NCBI RefSeq assembly: GCF_014332515.1
Contig: NZ_VFSD01000003.1
Span: forward strand, 186,001-250,000
Length of the DNA stretch: 64,000 nucleotides
Source: Pontibacter beigongshangensis
GTDB taxonomy: Bacteria > Bacteroidota > Bacteroidia > Cytophagales > Hymenobacteraceae
Direction: 5' to 3'
Position numbers and translations under genes: made by a program. This document shows, piece by piece, positions 27,871 to 36,652 of this stretch. Position 1 is the first letter of the stretch. Each line of letters opens with the position of its first letter. A model generated the notes under the pieces. It made no database searches. It saw only the letters and a program-made list of their open reading frames with translations, and was not told the origin of the DNA.

Positions 27871-29150
27871 ACAGTGCTCCAGGGACAGTGATGTTCTACA
27901 ATATGCTGTTCAAAATCCTCTCTGAAATATTTCAGAGCGCTCTGCAGAGGTTCCATGGCGCCGGGGGCAAGGGCGCAGAAGGTGTTGCCGGGACCCAGGT
28001 ATTTGGTATGGAATTCCAGTGCCTGCATGTCTTCCGGTCTTCCTTCGCCTTTGTCGATGGCCAGGAGCAGCCGCTCCACCCACGGCAGGCCGTCGCGGCA
28101 GGGGGTGCAGAAGCCGCAGGACTCCTGGGCAAAGAAGTGTTGCAGGTTAAGCACAAACCCAACCGGGCAGGTCTGGTCGTCGAGAATAATCATGGTGCCC
28201 GTACCCATCCGGCTTCCGGCTGCCTGAATCGAACCGTAATCCATCGGCAAATCCAGATGCTCTTCTACCAGAAAATCAGTAGAAGCCCCACCTGGCAAAA
28301 GTCCCCGGAACAGGTAACCGTCTTGCATGCCTCCGGCATGTTCCTCCAGAATCTCGCGGATGGGGGTGCCCATTGGCAGTTCCCAACAGCCAGGGGATTT
28401 TACCCTGCCGCTCACCCCGTAAAGCTTCGTGCCCGCATCCGGTCCTTTGCCGAGGCCTTTAAACCACTCGGCTCCGTTGTTGATGATGTGGGGCAGGCAG
28501 CAGAGCGTTTCCACATTGTTTACGATGGTAGGCTTTCCGAAAAGACCACTTACCTGCGGGAAAGGCGGCTTAGCCCGTGGATTGGCCCGTTTGCCTTCCA
28601 GCGCATTCAGCAGGGCAGTTTCTTCTCCGCACATGTAGCGCCCTACCCCGGTGTGCAGGTGCATTTCCAGGTGATAGCCGGTTCCGAGAATGTTTTTGCC
28701 TAAATATCCTGCCTCGTAAGCCTCTGCAATGGCCTGGGTTATTTCTTTGGCCGCTAGTTTGTAGGCCCACCTTAAAAAGACGTAAGAGATGTTTGCCTGA
28801 ATGGCATAGGCCGCCACGATCATTCCCTCCAGGAGTTGGTGCGGGTTTCCTTCCAAGAGCACACGGTCCTTAAAGGTTCCTGGTTCCATCTCGTCGGCGT
28901 TGGCCACGAGGTACTTGGTGGCGGGTGCGTCTGGTCCCATGGGCACAAAACTCCATTTCAGGCCGGTGTTGAAGCCAGCCCCGCCGCGGCCACGCAGGTT
29001 GGAGTCCTTCACCAGATTCTGCACCTCCGCAGGCGTCAGCTCTTTGAGCACTTTCCTGACGGAGGCGTAGCCGCCCACAGCTTCATACTCTTTCAGGTTG
29101 AGCGGTTTCCGGCCTGGGACAATGTGTTGGGTGAGAGGTTTTTCCATCAC
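27852..29150 (-). CDS. nuoF: NADH-quinone oxidoreductase subunit F
   Basis: 432 aa. Binds NADH and FMN (LRGRGGAGFNTGLKWSF near residue 50) and the N3 4Fe-4S cluster (ESCGFCTPCRDG plus the later NTFCALAPGA). The GVGRYMCGEETALLNALEG block is diagnostic. It starts 15 bp after the nuoE stop and overlaps nuoG by 19 bp. It is the electron entry point of complex I. Confidence 0.96.
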   Translation of the reverse strand: MMEKPLTQHIVPGRKPLNLKEYEAVGGYASVRKVLKELTPAEVQNLVKDSNLRGRGGAGFNTGLKWSFVPMGPDAPATKYLVANADEMEPGTFKDRVLLEGNPHQLLEGMIVAAYAIQANISYVFLRWAYKLAAKEITQAIAEAYEAGYLGKNILGTGYHLEMHLHTGVGRYMCGEETALLNALEGKRANPRAKPPFPQVSGLFGKPTIVNNVETLCCLPHIINNGAEWFKGLGKGPDAGTKLYGVSGRVKSPGCWELPMGTPIREILEEHAGGMQDGYLFRGLLPGGASTDFLVEEHLDLPMDYGSIQAAGSRMGTGTMIILDDQTCPVGFVLNLQHFFAQESCGFCTPCRDGLPWVERLLLAIDKGEGRPEDMQALEFHTKYLGPGNTFCALAPGAMEPLQSALKYFREDFEQHIVEHHCPWSTVWQPSI

Positions 29151-29165
29151 GGGCCTCTTTTGGGT

Positions 29166-29630
29166 TTAGGTATACTTGTTCAAAATCTCTTCCAGTTGTT
29201 CTACCGTCAGGTTCCGGTACAAATCGTTGTCGATCATCAGGGCAGGGGCGCAATCGCAGGTGCCGAGGCAGGCGTTTGGTAGCAGGGTGAAGCGGCCATC
29301 TCCGGTTGTTTCGCCGTACTTGATGCCGAGGGTATTGTAAAGGTGGTCGCGGATAATTTCGTAGCCCATCACATAGCAGCTGATGCTGTCGCAAAGCAGA
29401 ATGACGTGCCGCCCCACCGGCCTTCTGAAAATAAGGTTATAGAAGGTGGCCACGCTGTCTAGCTCGGCCGGCGACATGTCTACAAACTCCGCCACCTCCG
29501 CCAGGCTGCTGTCGGAGATCCAGCCCCGGTTCTGCTGCACAATCTTCAGCGCTTCGATACAGGCTGCTTTCCGGGTAGGCACCAGGCTGATTTCATGCTC
29601 TATTTGATGTTTTTCCTCAGCGGTCAGCAT
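29166..29630 (-). CDS. nuoE: NADH-quinone oxidoreductase subunit E
   Basis: 154 aa thioredoxin-like 2Fe-2S protein. Cluster N1a ligands are the pair in CDSISC and the pair in CLGTC. The N-terminal helical part includes VPTRKAACIEALKIVQQNRGWISD and the motif SVATFYNLIF. The 291-bp gap upstream to nuoCD holds a palindromic element. Confidence 0.95.
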   Translation of the reverse strand: MLTAEEKHQIEHEISLVPTRKAACIEALKIVQQNRGWISDSSLAEVAEFVDMSPAELDSVATFYNLIFRRPVGRHVILLCDSISCYVMGYEIIRDHLYNTLGIKYGETTGDGRFTLLPNACLGTCDCAPALMIDNDLYRNLTVEQLEEILNKYT

Positions 29631-29691
29631 TTTTTTAGATGTTAGATGCTAGATTATAGATGGTAGACTTTTTTGTTCATGTTGATTTGAT

Positions 29692-29811
29692 GCTGGTGCG
29701 AGCTTGCAGCTCGTACCACTATTTTATTCCAAAGATTAAAATTTGAGAACCTGAGGCAACTCACGTTCATGTAATCAAAGATGAAAATATGAGCCGCAAG
29801 CTCGCACTAGC
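29692..29811. repeat. Palindromic element related to the 204-bp MITE
   Basis: The left part GCTGGTGCGAGCTTGCAGCTC (29692 on) and the right part GAGCCGCAAGCTCGCACTAGC (29791-29811) form an inverted repeat and match the inner arms of the two 204-bp elements at 49.4 and 52.3 kb. The outer terminal repeats and the middle are different. It lies between nuoCD and nuoE, so it would be transcribed. Confidence 0.6.
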
Positions 29812-29921
29812 GAAGGGGTTAAATTGTAAGTTGCTTCCATTATTATTCAGCACGATTATCATCTCCTTACCTCCTTCAAAAGGGGAGTTTTTTTAAAAAA
29901 TCCCCACTCCCCAGATCATGA

Positions 29922-31664
29922 TCACCTGTCAATGTCGGCCAGTACATAGTCCATGGCGCCTAGTATGGAGAGCAGGTCGGCTACGGTATAACCCCTGGTG
30001 ATGTAAGGCAGCATCTGCATGTGCGGGAACGAGGGAGTGCGGATCCGGACCCGGTAGGGCGAGGTGTTGCCGTCGCTGGTGAGGTAGTAGCCGTTGGCGC
30101 CTTTGGTGGCTTCGATGCAACTCATGGCCTCGCCTGGCGGGATCACAGGACCCCAGCTCACGCCCAGAAAGTGGGTAATGAGCGTTTCGATATCTTGTAG
30201 GGTATTTTTCTTTAAGGGTGGCGTGGTGAGCGGATGATCTGCTTTGTAAGAACCTTCGGGCATGTTTTTGAGGCACTGCTCAATAATACGCAGGCTCTGG
30301 CGCATCTCCGCCACCCGCACCAGGGCCCGATCGTAGCAGTCGCCGTTGACAGCGGTGGGTATTTCAAAGTCGAACATGTCGTAGCCGGAGTAGGGTTGCT
30401 TTTTGCGGAAATCCCAGTCATAGCCGCAGGCCCGGAGGTTAGGTCCGGTTACGCCCCACTCGATGGCTTCTTCTTTCGTGAAAATGCCTATGCCCACGGT
30501 GCGGGCTTTGAACAGCGTGTTTTTCAGCACCAGGCTGTCGTATTCCTTCAGCCGTTTCGGGAAGTAATCGAGGAAGTTCTGGATTAGTTTTTCCCAGCCG
30601 ATGGGCAGGTCCTGCGCCACCCCGCCGATGCGGAACCAGTTGGGGTGCATGCGCCCGCCGCAGATGGCCTCTACAATCTCAAATACTTTTTCCCTGTCGG
30701 AGAACATGTAGAACACCGGCGAGAGCTGCCCCACGTCCTGCGCAAAGGTGCCGTACCACACCAGGTGGCTGGCAATACGGAAGAGCTCACAAAGCATCAC
30801 CCGGATCACCTTCACCCGGTCCGGCACCTGTATGCCGGCCAGTTTTTCCACGGCCAGCAGGTAGGCCAGGTTGTTCATCACGCCGCCCAGGTAATCCACC
30901 CGGTCGGTGTAGGGGATGTAGGTGTGCCAGGACTGGCGCTCGCCCATTTTCTCGGCTCCCCGGTGGTGGAAGCCAATGTCGGGAATGGCATCTACAATGT
31001 CCTCACCGTCGAGCTGCAGGATAATGCGGAGCACGCCGTGTGTGCCGGGGTGCTGCGGACCGATGTTGAGGAACATGAAATCGGTGTCTTGGCTCTGCCG
31101 CGCCAGGCCCCATTCTTCGGGCTTAAACTGCAGGGCGCTCTGCTCGAGGTCAATTTTGTCGTCGTAGAGCTGGAAAGGCCCCATTTCGGTGGCGCGGGCG
31201 GGGTGCTCCTTGCGGAGCGGGTGGCCCACCCAGGTGCGCGGCATCAGGATGCGCGACAGGTGCGGGTGCCCTTCGAACCGGATGCCGAACATATCGTACA
31301 CTTCGCGCTCGTACCAGTTGGCGTTGGCCCAGAGGCTGCTGATGCTCGGCACGGTCGGGAAATCCTCCTTCAGGCCTACCTTTAGCCTGATAAAGGCGTT
31401 GCGCTCGAACGAAAGTAAATGGTAGATGATGGTGAAGGCGTAGGGCGTGTGGCCGTTGTCTCGCTTACGGGTTCTTTCATCGATGGCGGTCAGGTCGAAG
31501 AGGAGCGGGAATGCGGCTTCTTTTTTGAGGTAGGAGAGAACCTCCTTAATTTTTTCAAGCGGCATCCAGAGGGTGAGAATCTCATCCTTGGTGGTCTGCG
31601 GCTTAAAGGTGGATTCGCCGAACCGCGCCTGCAATTGCTCTACTATGCCACTAATGTTTTCCAT
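29922..31664 (-). CDS. nuoCD: NADH-quinone oxidoreductase, fused subunits C and D
   Basis: 580 aa. Residues ~1-175 are the NuoC (30 kDa) domain, ending in the signature LTAIDERT...[25 protein letters not shown] region. Residues ~190-580 are NuoD (49 kDa): [28 protein letters not shown] and [13 protein letters not shown] line the quinone site, and the C-terminal [12 protein letters not shown] is typical. Both domains are complete and the joint is short. The same fusion exists in E. coli but is not universal; the related unfused form is common. It sits between nuoB (202-bp gap) and nuoE (291-bp gap). Confidence 0.95.
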   Translation of the reverse strand: MENISGIVEQLQARFGESTFKPQTTKDEILTLWMPLEKIKEVLSYLKKEAAFPLLFDLTAIDERTRKRDNGHTPYAFTIIYHLLSFERNAFIRLKVGLKEDFPTVPSISSLWANANWYEREVYDMFGIRFEGHPHLSRILMPRTWVGHPLRKEHPARATEMGPFQLYDDKIDLEQSALQFKPEEWGLARQSQDTDFMFLNIGPQHPGTHGVLRIILQLDGEDIVDAIPDIGFHHRGAEKMGERQSWHTYIPYTDRVDYLGGVMNNLAYLLAVEKLAGIQVPDRVKVIRVMLCELFRIASHLVWYGTFAQDVGQLSPVFYMFSDREKVFEIVEAICGGRMHPNWFRIGGVAQDLPIGWEKLIQNFLDYFPKRLKEYDSLVLKNTLFKARTVGIGIFTKEEAIEWGVTGPNLRACGYDWDFRKKQPYSGYDMFDFEIPTAVNGDCYDRALVRVAEMRQSLRIIEQCLKNMPEGSYKADHPLTTPPLKKNTLQDIETLITHFLGVSWGPVIPPGEAMSCIEATKGANGYYLTSDGNTSPYRVRIRTPSFPHMQMLPYITRGYTVADLLSILGAMDYVLADIDR

Positions 31665-31778
31665 TGAATTCAGTTTTGAATTATTGAAAAAGCGACTTGT
31701 TGATTATTGGTTGCTGCTTGTATATTGCTAAAAGGAAGAAATACCATCAGGCTTTGATCCATTACTTAATCACCATTC

Positions 31779-31830
31779 AAATTATTCTAATGAAAATGCC
31801 CTTCCGGAGTCTCTGCTTCTGTTGCTCTTC
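31779..31830 (+). repeat. CCTCnnGAGG intergenic repeat, copy 10
   Basis: AATTATTCTAATGAAAATGC arm, CCTTCCGGAG, TCTCTGCTTCTGTTGCTC arm. It lies in the nuoB-nuoCD gap. Confidence 0.8.
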
Positions 31831-31866
31831 TAAATAACAATCAGCAACTATCAATCACCAACCAAC

Positions 31867-32505
31867 TTACACCTCGTCCGGCGACCGGAAATCCGTCATC
31901 TTAGCGCGGGCTTCCTGTCTTCTGATTCTCACGTCTGCTTTTTCCGGCCTGATGATGCCTTGCTCCCCGATGGTCCAACTGAGCGGCCTTCTTTCTTTGC
32001 CTACCGAGTCGGTTAGCAGGAGCAGGCCTTCCATGAAGGCGTCGGGGCGGGGCGGGCAGCCAGGCACGTACACATCTACAGGCAGGAACTTGTCTACGCC
32101 CTGCACCACGCTGTAGATGTCGAACATGCCGCCGGAGTTGGCGCAGGAGCCCATCGAGATCACCCATTTCGGCTCCATCATCTGCTCGTGCAGCCGTTTA
32201 ATGATGGGAGCCATTTTAATGAACACGGTACCGGCAATGATCATGACATCGGCCTCGCGGGGAGTGCCGCGAATAACTTCGGCCCCGAACCGGGCTACAT
32301 CGTATTTTGGCGTCATGCTGGTGGCCATTTCCACAAAGCAGCAGGAAAGGCCGAAGTGAAAGGGCCACAGGGAATTTTTCCGGCCCCAGGCTACCAGGTC
32401 CTGCACCGTGGTGAGCATGATGCTTTGCTTTACCGATTCTTCGTAGGAGCCAGTTCCCTTCACGGTTGCGGCAGGGTCGTCTGGTTTTGTTAACCACCAC
32501 TTCAT
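31867..32505 (-). CDS. nuoB: NADH-quinone oxidoreductase subunit B
   Basis: 212 aa. Carries the N2 4Fe-4S cluster, the last electron donor to quinone. Ligands are the tandem cysteines in SCCFVEMA, the Cys of [10 protein letters not shown] and the Cys of [10 protein letters not shown]. The C-terminal ~40 residues are charged and extend beyond the core. It is flanked by gaps of 316 bp (to nuoA) and 202 bp (to nuoCD), both containing the dispersed repeat. Confidence 0.96.
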   Translation of the reverse strand: MKWWLTKPDDPAATVKGTGSYEESVKQSIMLTTVQDLVAWGRKNSLWPFHFGLSCCFVEMATSMTPKYDVARFGAEVIRGTPREADVMIIAGTVFIKMAPIIKRLHEQMMEPKWVISMGSCANSGGMFDIYSVVQGVDKFLPVDVYVPGCPPRPDAFMEGLLLLTDSVGKERRPLSWTIGEQGIIRPEKADVRIRRQEARAKMTDFRSPDEV

Positions 32506-32737
32506 AGGCTGCTGAAAATTGTATCGTTTTTTAAGTGTGCAGCGTGTTATACACCAGGTGCTGCGGTGCTTGCTTCAGGGTGTAAGCGGCATGCGGACAT
32601 GCTAAGGGTGGCGTGCGATGTGGGCTGTTGGCCCTGGCCTCAGCTGGTTTAGCTGCAGTTGGGTGCGGTTGGCCCCTAATCCTATGGCAGGCGGGGGCCT
32701 ATGGTTGTGCTGCTGGTGCCATGGTTGCCGCAACAGC

Positions 32738-32789
32738 AATTATGCTAATGAAAATGGCCCTCTGGCCGCCTGCGCACTGCTGCGGCTGA
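32738..32789 (+). repeat. CCTCnnGAGG intergenic repeat, copy 11
   Basis: AATTATGCTAATGAAAATGG arm, CCCTCTGGCCGCC (palindrome degraded), CTGCGCACTGCTGCGGCTG arm. It occupies much of the nuoA-nuoB gap; the rest of that gap (32506-32737) shows no feature. Confidence 0.7.
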
Positions 32790-32821
32790 AGACTATAAAT
32801 GATGCAGGCTTTGGTGCTGCA

Positions 32822-33283
32822 CTAGGCTGTGCCTGGCTTTTGGGTCATGCGTTTGTAGGCCTGCAGAATCTTTTTGCCGTCGGGGCCGAAGTCGAGGGCA
32901 CCGTTGCGCCACTCGTATATCAGCACCACCACCAGCAGGCCTATAAAGGAGAGTACGCCTACATAACCATACCATCCCAACTCCCGGAAAGCAATGGCCC
33001 AGGAGAAAATAAAGATCGTCTCGACATCAAAAATAACGAAGAGCATGCCGATAAGGTAAAACTGAGAGGAGAAGCGGAGGCGTGCTGAGCCTTCGCTCAC
33101 GATGCCGCCCTCGTAGGGCTCGCCTTTGGCACGGTCGTGTTTTCGCTCGCCCAGCAGGTGGGAAAGCCCCAGGATAAAGATGGCCAGACTTACGACAATG
33201 GCGCCATACACGAGTAGGGGCCAAAGTACGGTTGTTGTTTCAGTTGCGGTATTCACATGGTAGCCGCCTCCCTGCGGCATCAA
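32822..33283 (-). CDS. nuoA: NADH-quinone oxidoreductase subunit A
   Basis: 153 aa, three transmembrane helices. KGEPYEGGIVSEGSARLRFSSQFY and LFVIFDVETIFIFSWAIAF are the conserved loop and TM2 of the family; the C-terminal GPDGKKIL lies outside the membrane. First gene of the nuo run. Two ATGs (33283, 33280) are adjacent. No Shine-Dalgarno site is visible, as is common in Bacteroidota. Confidence 0.95.
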   Translation of the reverse strand: MMPQGGGYHVNTATETTTVLWPLLVYGAIVVSLAIFILGLSHLLGERKHDRAKGEPYEGGIVSEGSARLRFSSQFYLIGMLFVIFDVETIFIFSWAIAFRELGWYGYVGVLSFIGLLVVVLIYEWRNGALDFGPDGKKILQAYKRMTQKPGTA

Positions 33284-33526
33284 CTTATGAAACTGAAAGA
33301 AAAAATATGCGAAACTGGCTACCAGGCAAGTGCCTGAAAACCACTTTAAAACCCGGCTGCTACCAGGAACAGACCATGGAAGCTTGCGCCTGGCTTGCTC
33401 CAGATGTCTGGGAAACTACGCTGTTGCAGACTCACTGAAAATAGAAATTCGTATACCTGTTCGGGGCAGCACCTGTTTTAAATCTTCCGCAGCGCCGGCC
33501 ACAAAATCCGGTGAGCGGACTTTTGC

Positions 33527-33958
33527 TTAATGGCTGGTAATATAATGCTCCAGGTTCTCGATAATAAACTGCTGTTCCTCGATCAGGTATTTTACAACGT
33601 CGCCTATCGAAATAAGGCCGACTAGATGCTGGTTTTCCAACACGGGCAGATGCCGGATATATTTCTGGGTCATGAGCTTCATGCATTCCTCCACAGTGTT
33701 GTCGGGAGTGACAGAGACAGGATGCTCGCTCATGATTTCTTTGACGAGCGTTTCTCTGGAAGCCTTGCCTTTCAGGATTACTTTACGGGCGTAGTCCCGC
33801 TCTGTGAAAATACCGGCAAACCTGTCGTTTTCCATTACCAGAAGCGCCCCTACGTTCTTCTCAACCATCATTTCCAGTGCCCGGTAAACGGTGGAGGTGG
33901 GCTCTATGGTCAGAATAGCGTGACCTTTCTTTTGTAAAATGTGTCTTACGGTTCCCAT
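33527..33958 (-). CDS. CBS-domain pair protein
   Basis: 143 aa consisting of two CBS motifs (residues ~8-65 and ~72-132; TVYRALEMMVEKNVGALLV and TVEECMKLMTQKYIRHLPV) and nothing else. CBS pairs bind adenosyl ligands (AMP, ATP, SAM) and report energy state. It has a strong ribosome-binding site (AAAGGAGG, about 7 nt before the ATG), unusual here and suggesting high expression. It lies 243 bp upstream of nuoA on the same strand, which makes a link with respiration possible but unproven. Confidence 0.85.
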   Translation of the reverse strand: MGTVRHILQKKGHAILTIEPTSTVYRALEMMVEKNVGALLVMENDRFAGIFTERDYARKVILKGKASRETLVKEIMSEHPVSVTPDNTVEECMKLMTQKYIRHLPVLENQHLVGLISIGDVVKYLIEEQQFIIENLEHYITSH

Positions 33959-34146
33959 AGCGGCCTCCTTTGTTGAGTAGGTAAGTAAAATGATATTTAA
34001 TTGGTTAATAGCAATATACGGAATTGAAATCTTAAGTTAAAGAAAAAACTGAAAAATTAATAATTAATGTTAGTTAGTAAAAGAAGGAGGCGGCAGATGC
34101 TGGCTGGCAGGTATGAATTTAGTAGGAAGATATTCCTTCCCAAACG

Positions 34147-34197
34147 GATTATTCTAATCAAAAGTAGCCTCCACAGGCTACTTCTGCTGCTGCTGAT
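34147..34197 (+). repeat. CCTCnnGAGG intergenic repeat, copy 12
   Basis: ATTATTCTAATCAAAA arm, then AGTAGCCTccacAGGCTACT, then TCTGCTGCTGCTG. Here the central palindrome has a different sequence but is longer and still perfectly paired (8-bp stem, 4-nt loop). Confidence 0.75.
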
Positions 34198-34423
34198 AAA
34201 GCCGCTGAGCCTGCAAAGCCAAAAAGTATACAGATTGCATTCGGCAATAGCTGCTGGCAAACTGCCCATAGTGTTGCAGGTCGATGCAAATTTTCAGCTG
34301 CCGGAACAATAGATCTGTCTGCCTGGGTAAGCGGCTGACCAGCAGAAGCCTGTAGCCATGCTGGCAGGATAAGGATTTCTGCGGTTTAACGTGCTGCGGC
34401 AAGAATTAGCACCGTGTTTTTTA

Positions 34424-34454
34424 TTGAATCGAAAACGGAAAATAAGTATATTTG
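34424..34454 (+). promoter_or_regulatory. Possible Bacteroidota-type promoter
   Basis: TATATTTG at 34447-34454 fits the Bacteroidota -7 consensus TAnnTTTG, with TTG at 34424-34426 spaced 20 bp upstream as a -33 element. The first gene downstream on this strand is 450 bp away, so it may drive a short RNA or be fortuitous. Confidence 0.3.
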
Positions 34455-34662
34455 AGTCGTTTGGCATTGCACGTTTTTTTGTAAACACTGGCGCCAGAAT
34501 TTTGTTAATGCAGAGATGCTAGTTAAAAGACATAGTTTGTTTACCGGATGATGCCACAAACCCAATCCACCGCCCCGCTTAATCTTTCTCTGGCTTGCTT
34601 CTTTGTTAGCGGAAAGATACCGGAACATTAGTGCCGCCTACAGGACTAACGGCCGGGGCTTT

Positions 34663-34717
34663 AGCAGCAGCAGCAGCAGCAAAGTTCTCCGGAGGGTGAT
34701 TTTGATTTGAATAATTG
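34663..34717 (-). repeat. CCTCnnGAGG intergenic repeat, copy 13
   Basis: Minus-oriented: six CAG units, TTCTCCGGAGGG, then TGATTTTGATTTGAATAATTG. It is about 185 bp upstream of the phytochrome gene. Confidence 0.8.
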
Positions 34718-34902
34718 CCCTGATACCCCCCAGGCAATCATGTATCGTGCACATAGCTTTTGCCCTTCCTGTTTTACAGTAGCTGTGGCTGCTCCGGCTT
34801 GCTGCGAACTGGTTTGCTTCTGATATTTTCAACATTTTCTCCGGCTTCTTGTTCCTGCCGTGGCAGCAGGGCTTTTTTACGTCTTATACCTAACACCCGA
34901 CC

Positions 34903-36438
34903 ATGGATCAAACTACCCTCGATAAGAATTATGACTCCGATTTTTGCGGCAGCATTCCGCTTCACCTGGTTAACCTGATACAGCCGCACGGCATGCTGCT
35001 GGTGCTCGACAAGGAGCGTTTACACATCGTGCAGGCCAGCGAAAATACTCGGCAGGTGGTAGGCCTGGCAGCAGAGGACGTGCTGGGGCAGCCGCTCTCG
35101 CAGTACCTCCCGGCCGACCAGTACAGCGATTTAACTGCCAGGCTCAGCGGGCAGAGCAGTCAGGACAAAATCCCTTACAGCCTTTCTTTTTTAGCAGGCC
35201 GGAAACAGGTGCCCCTCACGGCCCTCATCCACCTGGAGCAAGCGTATGTGCTGATAGAGCTGGAAGCAAATGCGACGGCTGCCGAGGAGACTTTTAAAGG
35301 GTTCTACCAACGCATCAAGCACATTACTTCGCTGCTCAAGCAGGCGGGCTCTATTGCCGACATCGCCAGCATTGCGGCCACCGAGATAAAGAAGCTGACC
35401 GGCTTCGACAGGGTGCTGGTGTACCAGTTCGACCCGCAGTGGAACGGTATGGTTCTGGCGCAGGCCCGCGAAGAAGACATGGAGGATTACCTGCACCTGC
35501 GGTTCCCGGCATCGGATGTTCCCAAACAGGCCCGCGACCTGTACTTCCGCAACCCATACCGGCTCATACCAGACCGCACCTATACCCCGGTGCGCCTTCT
35601 TCCAATTATAAACCCGATAACTCAGCGGTTTACCAACCTCTCCGACTGCAACCTGCGGAGCGTGGCAGCGGTGCACCTGGAGTACCTCCAGAACCTCGGC
35701 ATCACAGCCTCCATGTCGCTGCCCCTTATTATCGGCAACAATCTGTGGGGGCTGATTTCCTGCCATCATAAAACAGCCCTGTACCCCAGCTATGAGGTGC
35801 GCTCGGCTTTGGAGCTGCTCTCAGATATAGTGGCGGCCCAGCTCGCGGCCAAAGAGAGGGAGAGGACCATTCTGATACGGGCCGGGCTGCAGGGTGTTCA
35901 GGCTAAACTGATGGAGCAGCTCTACACCACCCAGAATTTTGCTGACGGCCTGCTGATGGGAACAACCAACCTGCTGGAACTGCTCAGCTTAAATGGAGCG
36001 GCCGTTGTATTTGAAGGCGGCACCTGGGCCATTGGCGATACGCCAAATGCGCAGGAAATGAGAGAACTCCTCTCGTGGCTGAGACGAAATAAAACGACTC
36101 AGCTATTCTCGACGGCGAACCTGCCCAAACTATTTGTACAAAGCAAAGAATACAAGGATGTAGCCAGCGGGCTTATTGCGCTGCCCATTAATGCCGAGCA
36201 GGGAGAATATATACTGGGTTTCCGGGGAGAAGTGCTCCAGACCGTGAACTGGGGCGGTAATCCGAACCAGGCCATAGAGCTGGAGCCCGACGGAAAGACG
36301 TACCACCCCAGGAATTCTTTTGCAACTTATCAGGAGACAGTGAAGTATACTTCGCTGCCATGGCTTGCCGAAGAGTTAGAGGTTGCTGAGACGTTGAGAA
36401 GTGCTGTGCTGAGTAAAATAGTAAGAGACAAAGCCTGA
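34903..36438 (+). CDS. Bacteriophytochrome photosensory module (PAS-GAF-PHY) without output domain
   Basis: 511 aa. PAS (~15-115), GAF (~140-315) and PHY (~325-500) make the complete red/far-red photosensory core, and the chain ends there: no histidine kinase, GGDEF or HWE domain. Cys15 lies eleven residues before IQPHG, in the position of the biliverdin-binding Cys of bacteriophytochromes. In GAF, FPASDVPKQARDLY replaces the usual DIP with DVP, and VHLEYLQNLGITASMS is the chromophore-pocket helix. PRNSF at 469-473 is the PHY tongue motif. It should bind biliverdin covalently. It lies 214 bp upstream of a CheB-CheR-histidine kinase on the same strand, the obvious candidate partner. No heme oxygenase is in the window. 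Confidence 0.9.
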   Translation: MDQTTLDKNYDSDFCGSIPLHLVNLIQPHGMLLVLDKERLHIVQASENTRQVVGLAAEDVLGQPLSQYLPADQYSDLTARLSGQSSQDKIPYSLSFLAGRKQVPLTALIHLEQAYVLIELEANATAAEETFKGFYQRIKHITSLLKQAGSIADIASIAATEIKKLTGFDRVLVYQFDPQWNGMVLAQAREEDMEDYLHLRFPASDVPKQARDLYFRNPYRLIPDRTYTPVRLLPIINPITQRFTNLSDCNLRSVAAVHLEYLQNLGITASMSLPLIIGNNLWGLISCHHKTALYPSYEVRSALELLSDIVAAQLAAKERERTILIRAGLQGVQAKLMEQLYTTQNFADGLLMGTTNLLELLSLNGAAVVFEGGTWAIGDTPNAQEMRELLSWLRRNKTTQLFSTANLPKLFVQSKEYKDVASGLIALPINAEQGEYILGFRGEVLQTVNWGGNPNQAIELEPDGKTYHPRNSFATYQETVKYTSLPWLAEELEVAETLRSAVLSKIVRDKA

Positions 36439-36652
36439 TAAATTGGATAAATCTGCCTTTTTGTTCTGGTACCCGTCCCATTTGATTTTCAGCAAGGTTG
36501 AGGGCACATAAGGCTACCGGTTAGCATATCTGCCATCATTTCTAATTTTGAATTTTTAATTCGGCGAAGCACAAGGCAGGTTTATAATGGCAGCTCAGTG
36601 AACCAGAAACAGCTGTTATAATCAGGCAGAGCGAGGTGGTATTTTAATTATT

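Larger units (their letters stand above)
33959..34902. other. Long intergenic region before the phytochrome gene
   Basis: 944 bp between the divergent CBS and phytochrome genes. It contains two dispersed repeat copies and one promoter-like site (annotated separately). Several 60-80 codon open frames are Leu/Ser-rich and include repeat sequence; none looks like a gene. Confidence 0.4.

Noticed and set aside
34663..34680. CAG/CTG runs read as independent trinucleotide microsatellites
   Set aside because: They recur in a fixed place next to the CCTCnnGAGG palindrome in many copies, so they are one arm of a larger repeat family rather than isolated microsatellites.
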